A stretch of DNA of 64,000 bases from Spirosoma utsteinense (GCF_014282275.1 NZ_VFIA01000010.1:124001-188000); one strand, 5' to 3'. Positions 34,053 to 43,517 are shown, counted from the first letter of the stretch. The notes: generated by a model not told the origin, from the sequence alone. A program made the numbers and translations.

Positions 34053-34949
34053 ATGCTCGATTTTCGTCTGACTGTATTTTATACCGTTGCCAAGCGACTG
34101 AATTTCACAAAAGCCGCTGCCGAATTATTTGTGACACAGCCGGCCGTTACGAAACATGTTCAGGAACTGGAAAATCAATTCGGTACGGCCCTCTTCGACC
34201 GGCGCGGTAACCAGGTAAGCCTGACAGCCGCCGGGAGTCTGCTCCTGCGCCATGCCGAAACCATCATGGGTACGTACCGGCAGCTGGAATTTGATATGAA
34301 CGCCCTCAAAGGCGAGCCCGGTGGCACACTTCGGCTGGGGGCCAGCACTACGGTAGCCCAATACGTGATTCCGCCCGTACTGGCCCGCTACCACGAACAT
34401 TCGGCGGAGGTAGCCATTTCTCTGCTCAACGGTAATACAGAACAAATTGAACAGGCACTCCTCAACAACGATATAGACCTGGGGCTGGTAGAAGGCCGGA
34501 CACATCATAGTGACATCCGCTACACGTCCTTCGTGAAAGACGAGCTTGTACTCATCTGTCGCCCCGACCATCCACTGGCAGGCCGCGACGAAATCACGCT
34601 CGATGAGCTGCGTACCGTTCCGATCGTGCTGCGCGAACGGGGGTCCGGCTCGCTCGAAGTGGTGGAACACGCGCTGCGCGGAGCCGGTTTACGGCTTACC
34701 GACCTCACTATTGACATGCAGCTGGGCAGCACCGAAAGCATCAAATCCTACCTGAGCCATTCCCGCTGCATGGCGTTTATTTCCGTATTCGCCGTTCAGA
34801 ACGAGTTAAGCGTGGGTTCGTTCAATGTGCTCGATGTGCAGGGACTAACCATCCGGCGCGACCTGTATTCGATTCAGCTACAGGGCATCAGCGAAGGGCT
34901 GGCCGATACATTCATGCGGTTTGCCCGCCAGCACTACAATCGGCGCTAG
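34053..34949 (+). CDS. LysR family transcriptional regulator
   Basis: A 298-residue regulator: N-terminal helix-turn-helix LDFRLTVFYTVAKRLNFTKA with TQPAVTKHVQELE, then a substrate-binding domain opening GTLRLGASTTVAQYVIPPVL. The pattern is closest to the CysB/CbbR-like group. LysR proteins usually control a divergent neighbour, but here the upstream gene is on the same strand with 67 bases between, so its target is not obvious. ATG 34053 fits the HTH start. Confidence 0.93.
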   Translation: MLDFRLTVFYTVAKRLNFTKAAAELFVTQPAVTKHVQELENQFGTALFDRRGNQVSLTAAGSLLLRHAETIMGTYRQLEFDMNALKGEPGGTLRLGASTTVAQYVIPPVLARYHEHSAEVAISLLNGNTEQIEQALLNNDIDLGLVEGRTHHSDIRYTSFVKDELVLICRPDHPLAGRDEITLDELRTVPIVLRERGSGSLEVVEHALRGAGLRLTDLTIDMQLGSTESIKSYLSHSRCMAFISVFAVQNELSVGSFNVLDVQGLTIRRDLYSIQLQGISEGLADTFMRFARQHYNRR

Positions 34950-34961
34950 CCGTTAAACCTC

Positions 34962-35003
34962 AATTACCAGGGGTGTTCGCGATTGGAAGAACCTCTGGTA
35001 AAA
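34962..35003. terminator. Imperfect hairpin after the LysR gene
   Basis: TTACCAGGGGTGTTC pairs imperfectly with GAACCTCTGGTAA, flanked by AATT and AAAATT. It is a candidate terminator for the LysR gene. Confidence 0.45.
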
Positions 35004-35071
35004 TTACAGACAAGCAAAGCGTCGCTTTTCGTAGTTTTACGGCCCAACTTCTTCCTGGTCAATAAACCATT

Positions 35072-36637
35072 ATGCAAGCAACTCCCGTATCGGCTTTTCT
35101 GATCGGCCTGGCTTTAACAACCACGACCTTACAGGCACAAACCCGTACTGCCCGCCCCGGATCGGCTCCACCGCGTCCTTATGCCGCAGGTACGGCGGTT
35201 GCCGGGTTGCCTGAATTCTCGATCTCCCGCGCCGAAGTTGAAAGTCAGACGCGCTTCCTGGCCTCCGACGAACTACAGGGCCGTCGGACGGGTGAACCGG
35301 GGAACCAGATAGCGGCCCGCTACATTGCCGAACAGTTCAGAACGCTGGGCCTGAAACCAGCCGGATCGGCCGATGGCCAACCCAGTTACATGCAGCCAAT
35401 TGGTTTTGAAAAAGTAAAAGCAGCCAGTTCGGCCCGGATGGTTCTTGGCAAAGACACGCTCCGGCTGGGCAAAGAGCTGGCCGTAATGAGCGGTGGCCCT
35501 ATAGATGTATCCGGCGAGGTTATCTATGCCGGTTATGGACTTACCGATGGCGATGACGGCTACAAAAGGCGCGACGTGAAAGGCCGGATCGTGGTTGTAC
35601 AGGGTGGATCGCCGGACGCCAAAGGGCCGGGCGAAATCTTCAAAGCATCGGGCAGTAAACGCAGATTAGCCACTGAAAAAGGAGCTGCGGTCCTGATCGA
35701 ATTATACAGCGAGTCGATCCCCTGGGGCTTCGTCAATCAGTACTTCAGCCGGGAGCAGATCAGCCTGCCTGCTGCGGGAGCTGGTGCCGCTTCCGTTGCC
35801 CACCTGTGGGTCAACAACGCCAACAACCAGTACAAGCAATTGAAAGAAGCGGGGCAAACCGTTGCGCTAAGCACCTCCGGGCGATTACGGTCGCCCGCCC
35901 CGTCGGCCAACGTAGCCGGTATTATTGAGGGTACCGATCCAAAATTGAAAGACGAGTATGTCATTCTGTCGGCTCACTTCGACCATATTGGCGTTGGTAA
36001 ACAGGGCGGCAGTCCATACCAGCCCACGGATAGTATTTTCAACGGTGCCCGGGATAATGCCTTCGGAACAGTTTCGATTCTAACGGCAGCCAAAGCCCTC
36101 ATGCAACAGCGCCCCAAACGCTCAGTGCTGGTGCTAGCGCTAACGGGCGAAGAAGTAGGCCTGCTGGGCAGTAACTACTACGCCGAACACCCGCTGGTAC
36201 CGCTGAAGCAAACTGTTTTCAACCTCAACACCGATGGGGCGGGCTATAACGACACGACGATTATTGCCGTGATTGGCCTGGAACGGACCGGCGCTAAAGC
36301 CGAAATCGAAGCGGCTGCCAAAGCGTTTGGCATGAGCATCTTTGCCGAACCCGCTCCCGAGCAGGGACTGTTCGATCGGTCAGACAACGTTAACTTTGCC
36401 GTGAAAGGCATCCCGGCCCCCACGTTCTCGCCCGGTTTCAAGGCATTCGACGAGGCCATCGGCAAATACTATCACCAGGCTATCGACAACCCCGAAACAC
36501 TGGATTTCAACTACGTACTTCGGTTCTGTCAGGCCTACGCCCATGCAGCCCGGCTGATCGCCAATCGCCCGACCCGTCCACAATGGTCGGCGGGGGATAA
36601 GTATGAAGCGGCTGGAAAAGCGTTATACGGCTATTAA
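35072..36637 (+). CDS. Exported M28 family zinc peptidase
   Basis: A 521-residue aminopeptidase-like protein with a signal peptide (ending LQAQ). The M28 zinc and catalytic residues are visible: SAHFDHIG, ARDNAFG, TGEEVGLLG, NTDGAG and HQAIDNPE near the C-terminus. The segment between about residues 150 and 260 is a PA-type insert domain. It probably releases amino acids from peptides in the periplasm. It is monocistronic, with a hairpin after the stop. Confidence 0.93.
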   Translation: MQATPVSAFLIGLALTTTTLQAQTRTARPGSAPPRPYAAGTAVAGLPEFSISRAEVESQTRFLASDELQGRRTGEPGNQIAARYIAEQFRTLGLKPAGSADGQPSYMQPIGFEKVKAASSARMVLGKDTLRLGKELAVMSGGPIDVSGEVIYAGYGLTDGDDGYKRRDVKGRIVVVQGGSPDAKGPGEIFKASGSKRRLATEKGAAVLIELYSESIPWGFVNQYFSREQISLPAAGAGAASVAHLWVNNANNQYKQLKEAGQTVALSTSGRLRSPAPSANVAGIIEGTDPKLKDEYVILSAHFDHIGVGKQGGSPYQPTDSIFNGARDNAFGTVSILTAAKALMQQRPKRSVLVLALTGEEVGLLGSNYYAEHPLVPLKQTVFNLNTDGAGYNDTTIIAVIGLERTGAKAEIEAAAKAFGMSIFAEPAPEQGLFDRSDNVNFAVKGIPAPTFSPGFKAFDEAIGKYYHQAIDNPETLDFNYVLRFCQAYAHAARLIANRPTRPQWSAGDKYEAAGKALYGY

Positions 36638-36652
36638 CTGAGCCGTTATTCC

Positions 36653-36726
36653 CGTTTAGTTTTCCGGTTCCCCAAAGTCGAGGTTATGTTTTCAGCCTCG
36701 ACTTTGGGGAACCCGAAAACTAAACG
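36653..36726. repeat. 31-bp inverted repeat after the M28 gene
   Basis: Arms 36653-36683 and 36696-36726 pair with one mismatch. The outer arms are A/T-rich (CGTTTAGTTTTC) and the centre is GGTTCCCCAAAGTCGAGG. Confidence 0.82.
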
Positions 36727-36765
36727 ATCTGCCCCATCGTTTATTAATTATTAACGACGCCCGAG

Positions 36766-36993
36766 ATGAAGTATATTCTGATTATTACCCTCATCATTAT
36801 GTTCGTGCCACCCGTTCGGCGGTTTGTGTTCCAGCTATTGGTTGGCAGGCAGTTGGTGAAGGAGCAAAAACGGCAGGCTGAAGCGTTCAGCAAACGCCGG
36901 GAAGGTGAAATCCGTGTGGAAAAGCGGCCCACAAAAAACACAGAGCCCCCATACCGGGGTGGCGAGTACGTTGATTACGAGGAGGTTAAATAA
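36766..36993 (+). CDS. DUF4834 family small membrane protein
   Basis: A 75-residue protein with one N-terminal membrane helix (YILIITLIIMFVPPVRRFVF) and a charged tail ending GGEYVDYEEVK, the signature of DUF4834. The function is unknown. Its TAA touches, with no spacer, the TAG of the lipoprotein gene on the other strand. Confidence 0.85.
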   Translation: MKYILIITLIIMFVPPVRRFVFQLLVGRQLVKEQKRQAEAFSKRREGEIRVEKRPTKNTEPPYRGGEYVDYEEVK

Positions 36994-37386
36994 CTACTGT
37001 TCTTTTCTGTATTTCACCGCCAGACCCGTCATCAGGTAACCGTCTTCATGTCTGGACGTATAATACTTGTAGCGTACGCCCACAAGCGCATCAGCGCCAA
37101 GCTTCTTGGCTTCCATGGTCAGGCGAGCCAGCAATACTTCTTTTTGCTGCATATTATTACCCCGGGCCAGCATTCGTCGGTTTATCGTCTGGCGATCGGT
37201 AAGCGCTGTTTCGCCTTTCGTTTCCATATCCTGTAAGGGTTCATACGGACGTTCGGGCCGCTGTGAATCGTAGAAAACGTCGATAGGATAATTGGGCTGA
37301 TTTTGCAGGTAAATAATGGGCCTGAAGCAACCCGTCAGCAGTCCGATGCCGAGCATAATCATCCATAGATAGTTACTTCGTTTCAT
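36994..37386 (-). CDS. Small lipoprotein with a YbjQ-like end
   Basis: A 130-residue lipoprotein (lipobox LLTGC). The C-terminal half LARLTMEAKKLGADALVGVRYKYYTS resembles the YbjQ/DUF74 strand-helix pattern. I do not recognise a specific family for the N-terminal half. ATG 37386 is used. It is downstream of the prohibitin gene on the same strand and 98 bases away. Confidence 0.7.
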   Translation of the reverse strand: MKRSNYLWMIMLGIGLLTGCFRPIIYLQNQPNYPIDVFYDSQRPERPYEPLQDMETKGETALTDRQTINRRMLARGNNMQQKEVLLARLTMEAKKLGADALVGVRYKYYTSRHEDGYLMTGLAVKYRKEQ

Positions 37387-37484
37387 GCGCGTTGGCCCTG
37401 GCAGGCAGTTACTGATTCGATGAAGGTCTTCGCTGGCTGACGGGATAGACACCCATCGCTACCAGCGAAGCCCCCAAGTTACGC

Positions 37485-38390
37485 TTACTTGTCGCTCAAA
37501 ATCAATGGTACGTTCCCCCGACTGCCCATAATAATTATTTTAGCATTGGGCGATGCCGCCAGTTCGCGCTGGGCTTTGATCTGTTCGTATTGCAGCTGCC
37601 TATCGCTCAAACCAGTCGACAGAATTTTCTGGTAATCAGCAATACCCTGTGCTTCTACCCGCTTCCGTTCGGCTTCCTGACGCTCTTTGGTCAGTACAAA
37701 CTGCATCTTCTGGGAATCCTGCTCGGCATTGATCTTCGACTCGATGGTTTTCTTGACCGACGCGGGCAAGTCGATATTCCGAATCAGCAATTGTTCCAGC
37801 ATCAGACCGCGCTTCTTGAAATCCGCTTCGATGGTCTTGTAAATACGGCCCTGAAACTCGTCACGCCGGGTTGAGTATAAGGCTACGGCATCATAATAAA
37901 CAGCGTTGTCGCGGATGCGGGTCCGGGTAATGGGCCGGACAATCTTATCGGTATAGTCCGGCCCGATCTCCCGCAGAATAGCTGGCGCATCGTTAGGAAC
38001 GACCCGATACAGCACCGTCAGGTCGATAACTACTTCCAGTCCGTCGGCGGTTAGTACCCGAATGGCATCGTCACCCTGTTTATCGCCTTCGCCGTTGTTG
38101 GCCGACATGGTGTAATTCTGGGTCTTGATATCGAATTCCGTTACGTTCGCCAGCGGGTTTACGAAACTCAGACCCGAGTTGATAGGCTTCTCGCTGACGT
38201 TACCGAAGAGAGATACTACGCCCACCTGCCCGGCGTCGATCTGGCGAACGCTGGACGTGAGTAAGCCTATGATGATGGCAATGATCCCGAGTAGTTTGAC
38301 GGGACGTGCGTAGTGCGAAAACGCCAACGCGGGTGTATTGATGGCAAATCCGGCAGCAAGCGCCAGAATACCGATAACGAGAAAGAACAT
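37485..38390 (-). CDS. Prohibitin-like SPFH-domain membrane protein
   Basis: A 301-residue protein with two hydrophobic segments at the N-terminus (about 1-22 and 32-47) and an SPFH domain: VRQIDAGQVGVVSLFGNV, NSGLSFVNPL, DGLEVVIDLTVLYRV and the helical region RRDEFQGRIYKTIEADFKKRG. The C-terminal coiled coil RQEAERKRVEAQGIADYQKIL is family-typical. Prohibitins form large rings that scaffold membrane proteases. No FtsH or NfeD partner gene is present. Confidence 0.92.
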   Translation of the reverse strand: MFFLVIGILALAAGFAINTPALAFSHYARPVKLLGIIAIIIGLLTSSVRQIDAGQVGVVSLFGNVSEKPINSGLSFVNPLANVTEFDIKTQNYTMSANNGEGDKQGDDAIRVLTADGLEVVIDLTVLYRVVPNDAPAILREIGPDYTDKIVRPITRTRIRDNAVYYDAVALYSTRRDEFQGRIYKTIEADFKKRGLMLEQLLIRNIDLPASVKKTIESKINAEQDSQKMQFVLTKERQEAERKRVEAQGIADYQKILSTGLSDRQLQYEQIKAQRELAASPNAKIIIMGSRGNVPLILSDK

Positions 38391-38774
38391 GGGGTGAGGG
38401 TGTTACAGTTTACAGAGTGGGTGCGGTAGCCACAAGCTACGCACGACAAGGTACGCGAATAAAGCGTCGGTACAGATAGAGTACTTTATAGGCAAAGACG
38501 ACGAGTACGCACATCGCATAGCAATCGCAGGCAGAAGCAGTCAGCCAGTAAGCCGAGTGAGGTTGCTACCAGCAACTCATCGCAAAAAAGACAGGCAGGG
38601 AATACGGCAAAAACGGACTGAAGGCGTCAGTGCGGGGGAGGAGTCATAGCATGAATTCGGTCAGAAGACAAGCCAAAAATACGGCGGGAAAAGGAGCCGT
38701 GTATAACCGCTATAGACCAGCGGACGCCCGGTCGGCCAGCCGGTTACAGGGGTTGACGAAGAAAAAATGAAGGC
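38391..38774. other. Non-coding stretch upstream of the prohibitin gene
   Basis: I see no credible coding frame in these 384 bases and no tRNA or known RNA signature. On the reverse strand TATTTTTG (about 38672-38679) fits a -7 box, which would give the prohibitin gene an unusually long leader of roughly 280 bases. Confidence 0.5.
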
Positions 38775-38780
38775 ACAAAA

Positions 38781-38811
38781 AAAGGCATCCGGTAAACTAC
38801 CAGATGCCTTT
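38781..38811 (-). terminator. Intrinsic terminator of the DUF1573 gene
   Basis: On the reverse strand a near-perfect stem (AAAGGCATCTGGTA with TACCGGATGCCTTT) is followed by a run of T. It lies 20 bases after the DUF1573 stop. Confidence 0.85.
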
Positions 38812-38831
38812 CCTGACTACACGTTTAACCC

Positions 38832-39272
38832 TTAGCGTGAAGTCTTGGTGCTCTTTTTAGCCGATTTAGAGGCTGGCGACTCGGCCGTTGCGGCTGGTGC
38901 CTGCGCTACAACTTCGCCTTTCAGGTAAAGAACCGTTTGGCCGGCTTCAGCATTACTGGTTACCGTTACCGTTTTGGTGAACTGACCGGCAGCAGCTGCG
39001 TTAAAGGTTGCCGAAACACTACCCGTCTTGCCCGGCATGATAGGCTCACGTGTCCAGTTAGGCTTGGTACAGCCGCAGGAAGCCTGCGCATCGTTGATAA
39101 CGACAGGATCAGTACCCATGTTTTTGAACTCAAATACATGAGTTACAGGTTTGCCCTGCTCGATTTTGCCGAAATCGTGCGTGTCCTTGGCGAACTTGAT
39201 GACTCCCTTTTGAGCGAAGCCAACTGAAACGAACACAAATAAAGCTACGAAAAGTGAAAAAATAGTTTTCAT
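38832..39272 (-). CDS. Exported DUF1573 (ASPM/SPD-2/Hydin-like) protein
   Basis: A 146-residue exported protein: signal peptide MKTIFSLFVALFVFVSVGFA, then one Ig-like DUF1573 domain with HDFGKIEQGKPVTHVFEFKN, CGCTKPNWTREPIMPGKTG and VTSNAEAGQTVLYLKGEV. The CGC motif is typical. The C-terminus is a lysine/serine-rich tail. DUF1573 proteins are abundant in Bacteroidota and of unknown function. ATG 39272 starts the signal. Confidence 0.9.
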   Translation of the reverse strand: MKTIFSLFVALFVFVSVGFAQKGVIKFAKDTHDFGKIEQGKPVTHVFEFKNMGTDPVVINDAQASCGCTKPNWTREPIMPGKTGSVSATFNAAAAGQFTKTVTVTSNAEAGQTVLYLKGEVVAQAPAATAESPASKSAKKSTKTSR

Positions 39273-39398
39273 TGGACTAGACGGAATTATGGTTTGGTTG
39301 TTAAGATGCAATACGCTAAAATCTGTTCCTCAGCAAAGAGTTTGCCAAATAGTTTCCAACTCCTTATTGATTAACAAATAAACACAGAAATTCGTTTT

Positions 39399-39430
39399 TT
39401 TGAAAGCTGCCTTGTTTTCCCTTACTTTTA
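39399..39430 (+). promoter_or_regulatory. Bacteroidota-type promoter for the E1 gene
   Basis: TTTG at 39399-39402 and TACTTTTA at 39423-39430 are separated by 20 bases, one base off the TAnnTTTG consensus. It lies about 85 bases before the E1 start. Confidence 0.6.
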
Positions 39431-39515
39431 CCTTCACGTGGCGCTCTTAAAACCGGCTCTTTACTCCACTTCATCGATAAATTAATGTTGTACGCTTTCA
39501 ACCCGTAGCTCTGCT

Positions 39516-41921
39516 GTGATAGCAAACGAACAACTCCGCGCGACAGATATCTTCTCTCGCGAAAAAATCCTATCCGACTACCGGCTAGCCTGCGAAAGTC
39601 GACAGGCGAGTTTGCTAGGCCGGCGTGATGTAATGGGCGGACGAGCCAAATTTGGCATTTTTGGCGATGGAAAAGAACTGGCGCAACTTGCAGCAGCCAG
39701 CGCCTTCAACCGGGGTGATTTCCGGTCGGGCTATTACCGCGATCAAACGTTCGTAGCCGCGTTGGGTGAGTTGCGCTGGACCGAGTTTTTCGCCCAGCTG
39801 TATGCTCATACCGATCTGGCTGCCGACCCCAATACAGCTGGCCGGTCAATGAACGGCCACTTTGCTACGCGCTGGCTCGATGACCAGGGTCAGTGGCGCA
39901 ACCAAACCGAGCTGTATAACTCGGTTTGCGACATTGCGCCAACAGCGGGTCAGCTCCCGCGGGCACTGGGCCTGGCTTATGCGTCCAAACTGTTCCGGGC
40001 CAACCCCGCGCTCAACAACCTAACCAACTTCTCCCGGCAGGGCAATGAGATCGTTTTCGGCACCATTGGCGATGCGTCCACATCGCAGGGTATGTTCTGG
40101 GAATCGATGAACGCAGCCGGCGTATTACAGGTCCCCCTGCTGATGTCGGTCTGGGACGATGGCTACGGCATTTCGGTTCCGGTAGAGTACCAGACAACCA
40201 AAGGCAGTATTTCAAAAGCGCTGGCTGGTTTCCAGCGCGATGCCGACGATAAAGGATTCGAGATCTTCACGGTGAAGGGCTGGGACTATGTTGCCCTGCT
40301 CGAAACCTACCAGCAGGCCGCCCTGATATGCCGCAATGAGCACGTGCCCGTGCTGGTTCATGTTCAGGAACTCACCCAGCCGCAGGGTCACTCCACCTCT
40401 GGCTCACACGAACGCTACAAATCGAAGGAGCGTCTGGCGTGGGAGGCCGAACGCGACTGCAATAAGACATTCCGGCAGTGGATACTGGAAAATGGCTACG
40501 CCACAAACGACGAACTGGAAGCCATTGAAGCCGGTGCCAAAGAGGTAGCCAAACAGGCACGAATCAGCGCCTGGAGCGCCTATCAGCAATCGATGAAAGG
40601 TGATTTCGATGAAGCCGTCGATCTGCTCCATCAGGTTGCCCGGCACAACTCGAAATCAGCTGAGTTGATGTCTATTCGGGAAGTATTGCGTAAAACGCCA
40701 ACTCCCCTGCGTCGGGATGCCGTTACAGCCGTTCGTCAGGCCATTCGGTTGCTGCGCACCGATACGGGAAATGCCCGGCCGCTTTTGCAGGCTTGGATCG
40801 AGCGCACCAGCGAGGAAAATGTCGACCGCTTCAGTTCATATCTCTATAGCCAGTCGCCGGATTCCCCGATGCGGGTCGACGGTGTTCCTGCCCGCTACGA
40901 CGCCGATGCGCCCATGCTGGATGGTTACCTGCTGTTACAGCATTACTTCGACAGTCTGTTTGCCCGCGATGCCCGTTTGGTGGCGCTGGGCGAAGATGTT
41001 GGCCAGATTGGAGACGTGAATCAGGGCTTTGCCGGCCTTCAGGAAAAATATGGCGAGATCCGCATTACCGACACAGGAATCCGCGAAACGACCATCATTG
41101 GTCAGGGCATCGGGTTAGCCATGCGCGGTCTTCGGCCCATTGTCGAGATTCAATATTTCGACTACATCTATTACGCCCTGTCGACGCTGACCGACGATCT
41201 GGCTACGTTGCATTACCGCACCAAAGGTGGGCAAAAAGCGCCCCTTATCGTTCGGACACGCGGACACCGGCTGGAAGGCATCTGGCACTCGGGCTCACCC
41301 ATGGGGACGATGATCAGCAGCCTTCGGGGAATGCATGTACTGGTTCCCCGTAATATGACACAGGCAGTTGGCTTCTACAATACCCTGTTAAAAGGGGACG
41401 ACCCGGCCCTGCTGATCGAGTCGCTGAATGGCTATCGGCTGAAAGAAAAACTGCCCGCCAACCTCAACGAGTTCTGCGTGCCTCTGGGCGTTCCGGAAAT
41501 TTTGCGTCCAGGTACTGACATAACCGTGGTGACCTATGGTTCCATGTGCCGGATTGTCGTGGAAGCTGCCGCACAACTGGCTTCGATGGGTATCAGCCTG
41601 GAAGTAATCGATGTACAGACGCTGCTGCCCTTCGATGTACATCATTCCATTGTCGACTCGATCAAAAAAACAAACCGGGTCCTGTTTGCCGATGAAGATG
41701 TACCGGGTGGTGCATCGGCGTATATGATGCAACAGGTTATAGAGAGTCAAAATGCTTATCGGTATATAGACTCACCCCCCCGCACATTGTCGGCGAAAGC
41801 ACACCGCCCACCGTACGGATCCGATGGGGACTATTTTTCCAAACCAAGCGTTGACGACGTGATCGAGACGGTCTATGCGCTGATGAGCGAGGCTGAGCCA
41901 GATCGGTTTCCCAACATTTAA
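39516..41921 (+). CDS. 2-oxoacid dehydrogenase E1, fused alpha and beta subunits
   Basis: An 801-residue protein starting with GTG. The N-terminal half is the E1 alpha domain (GDASTSQGMFWESMNAA, the thiamine diphosphate site, and HSTSGSHERYKSKERL), and the C-terminal half from about 440 is the E1 beta (transketolase-like) domain with GEDVGQIGDVNQGF, RPIVEIQYFDYIYYAL and VIDVQTLLPFD. Such fusions decarboxylate branched-chain or related 2-oxoacids in many Bacteroidota. E2 and E3 are not adjacent, so the substrate is open. It is followed by a 28-bp hairpin and nuoI. Confidence 0.92.
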   Translation: MIANEQLRATDIFSREKILSDYRLACESRQASLLGRRDVMGGRAKFGIFGDGKELAQLAAASAFNRGDFRSGYYRDQTFVAALGELRWTEFFAQLYAHTDLAADPNTAGRSMNGHFATRWLDDQGQWRNQTELYNSVCDIAPTAGQLPRALGLAYASKLFRANPALNNLTNFSRQGNEIVFGTIGDASTSQGMFWESMNAAGVLQVPLLMSVWDDGYGISVPVEYQTTKGSISKALAGFQRDADDKGFEIFTVKGWDYVALLETYQQAALICRNEHVPVLVHVQELTQPQGHSTSGSHERYKSKERLAWEAERDCNKTFRQWILENGYATNDELEAIEAGAKEVAKQARISAWSAYQQSMKGDFDEAVDLLHQVARHNSKSAELMSIREVLRKTPTPLRRDAVTAVRQAIRLLRTDTGNARPLLQAWIERTSEENVDRFSSYLYSQSPDSPMRVDGVPARYDADAPMLDGYLLLQHYFDSLFARDARLVALGEDVGQIGDVNQGFAGLQEKYGEIRITDTGIRETTIIGQGIGLAMRGLRPIVEIQYFDYIYYALSTLTDDLATLHYRTKGGQKAPLIVRTRGHRLEGIWHSGSPMGTMISSLRGMHVLVPRNMTQAVGFYNTLLKGDDPALLIESLNGYRLKEKLPANLNEFCVPLGVPEILRPGTDITVVTYGSMCRIVVEAAAQLASMGISLEVIDVQTLLPFDVHHSIVDSIKKTNRVLFADEDVPGGASAYMMQQVIESQNAYRYIDSPPRTLSAKAHRPPYGSDGDYFSKPSVDDVIETVYALMSEAEPDRFPNI

Positions 41922-41926
41922 TTTGG

Positions 41927-42004
41927 AATGAGTGAATGATAAACTCAGTGAATAGAACAGGCCAGGCTGCTTTAGTTATTCACTGAGTCCATCATTCACT
42001 CATT
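41927..42004. repeat. 28-bp inverted repeat between the E1 gene and nuoI
   Basis: Arms 41927-41954 and 41977-42004 pair with two mismatches and share the AATGAGTGAATGAT words of other hairpins in the window. It isolates the complex I cluster from the upstream gene. Confidence 0.8.
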
Positions 42005-42017
42005 TATCATTGAGAAA

Positions 42018-43517
42018 ATGTCATACTTCAAGGACATACAATCCGGCATTCGAACGACGCTCAAGGGCCTTAGCCTGACCCTGAGGCACCTGCGCAATGC
42101 AACACATCGCCGGACGGCTGAAGGTATTGCCAGCGATAATTATTTTGACCTCCAGAATGGTCTGGTTACGCTACAATACCCTCACGAGCAACTCCCCATA
42201 CCCGATAACGGGCGCTACCAGCTACGCAACGAAATCGAAGACTGTATCGTCTGTGATAAATGTGCCAAGGTATGTCCCGTCGATTGCATTACCATCGATG
42301 CTATTAAAGCAACAGAAGAAGTCGGGCGGGCATCCGACGGGTCGCCCATCCGGTTGTATGCCGCTAAGTTCGACATCGACATGGCCAAGTGCTGCTACTG
42401 CGGCCTGTGTACGGTTGTTTGCCCCACCGAGTGCCTCACGATGGACAAAAAGTTCGATTATAGTGAGTTCGAGCTGGGTAAGCTGACCTATCAGTTCGCA
42501 GAACTGACACCCGCCGAAGCCGACGAGAAGCGAGCGCTGTACGAACAGTTTCTGCTGGAAAAAGAAGCTGCCAAAGCGGCCCAGTCGGTGGCCAAAGCCG
42601 CGGCTACCAGCGCACCGGCAGAAGCTCCCGCTGCCGCGAAAAAGCCCGTTTTCAGGCCAACGGCAAAACCAGTGTCTACGCCACCACCCGACCCAAACGC
42701 CAATTCGACCGATGGTGCCATTGCTCATCCCCTGACCGACGCCACACCGGAGGAAATGCAGCAGATTGCCCAGGGTGGACTGGAGAAAGCGAAAAAGCCT
42801 GTTTTCAGACCCACTCAAAAACCCGCTACGCCCGCGGTTGCCAGCCCGCCGACGGGTCCGGACGCTCCCGCGCCGGAACCAGTGGTGGACGACCGTGTGC
42901 AGCCTTTAGCCGAAAGCCAGCCAGCGGCTGGTGTAAAACCGGTTCCCGCAAAGCCAGCCGGTTTCCGGCCTACCATGAAACCGCCAAAACCGGCGACGAC
43001 TAAGCCTGAGCAACCGGACTCTACACCGGCGGCTACGTCTGAAGCGCCCGAGCCGACACAGCCAGCCCCTAAACCGGCTGGTTTCCGGCCTACGATGAAA
43101 CCGGCACGCACCGACGCACCGGCGTCGCAAGAACCGGTGGCGGATAAGCCCGCTCCGTCCGAACCAGCGCCCGTTGCGCCTAAACCTGCGTTCCGGCCCA
43201 CGATGAAGCCGGGTGCCCCGGCAAAGGCCGTACCGTCAGCATCGGAGCCGCAACAATCCACAGCGCCTGAAACGCCGGAATCGCCCCCGCCCACCTTGGC
43301 CGAACCTAAGCCCCGGCCCGCGTTCCGGCCCACGATGAAACCGGCACAGCCCAACGCACCGGCCACACCCATTCCTACAGCTGATGGACCCGCAAACCCG
43401 GCACCAGCTGAAGAAACACCCCAGGCGGAACCGGAAAGCGTACCGAAACCAAAACCGGCCTTCCGCCCGACTATGCGGCCAAAACCGAATGATGAGTCGG
43501 CAGCTGCATCATCCTGA
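42018..43517 (+). CDS. nuoI: NADH-quinone oxidoreductase subunit I with a long FRPT-repeat tail
   Basis: Residues 1-180 are a normal NuoI with two 4Fe-4S clusters: C76-x2-C79-x2-C82-x3-C86-P and C125-x2-C128-x2-C131-x3-C135-P. They pass electrons toward the quinone site in the membrane-facing arm of complex I. From about residue 181 the protein runs on for some 320 residues of Pro/Ala/Lys-rich, low-complexity sequence with seven FRPT repeats at 212, 263, 316, 356, 392, 436 and 482 (typically KPAFRPTMKP). Ordinary NuoI is about 160-200 residues. The tail should be disordered and cytosolic. A prolyl-hydroxylase-like gene follows nuoK. nuoA-H are not in the window. Confidence 0.93.
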   Translation: MSYFKDIQSGIRTTLKGLSLTLRHLRNATHRRTAEGIASDNYFDLQNGLVTLQYPHEQLPIPDNGRYQLRNEIEDCIVCDKCAKVCPVDCITIDAIKATEEVGRASDGSPIRLYAAKFDIDMAKCCYCGLCTVVCPTECLTMDKKFDYSEFELGKLTYQFAELTPAEADEKRALYEQFLLEKEAAKAAQSVAKAAATSAPAEAPAAAKKPVFRPTAKPVSTPPPDPNANSTDGAIAHPLTDATPEEMQQIAQGGLEKAKKPVFRPTQKPATPAVASPPTGPDAPAPEPVVDDRVQPLAESQPAAGVKPVPAKPAGFRPTMKPPKPATTKPEQPDSTPAATSEAPEPTQPAPKPAGFRPTMKPARTDAPASQEPVADKPAPSEPAPVAPKPAFRPTMKPGAPAKAVPSASEPQQSTAPETPESPPPTLAEPKPRPAFRPTMKPAQPNAPATPIPTADGPANPAPAEETPQAEPESVPKPKPAFRPTMRPKPNDESAAASS

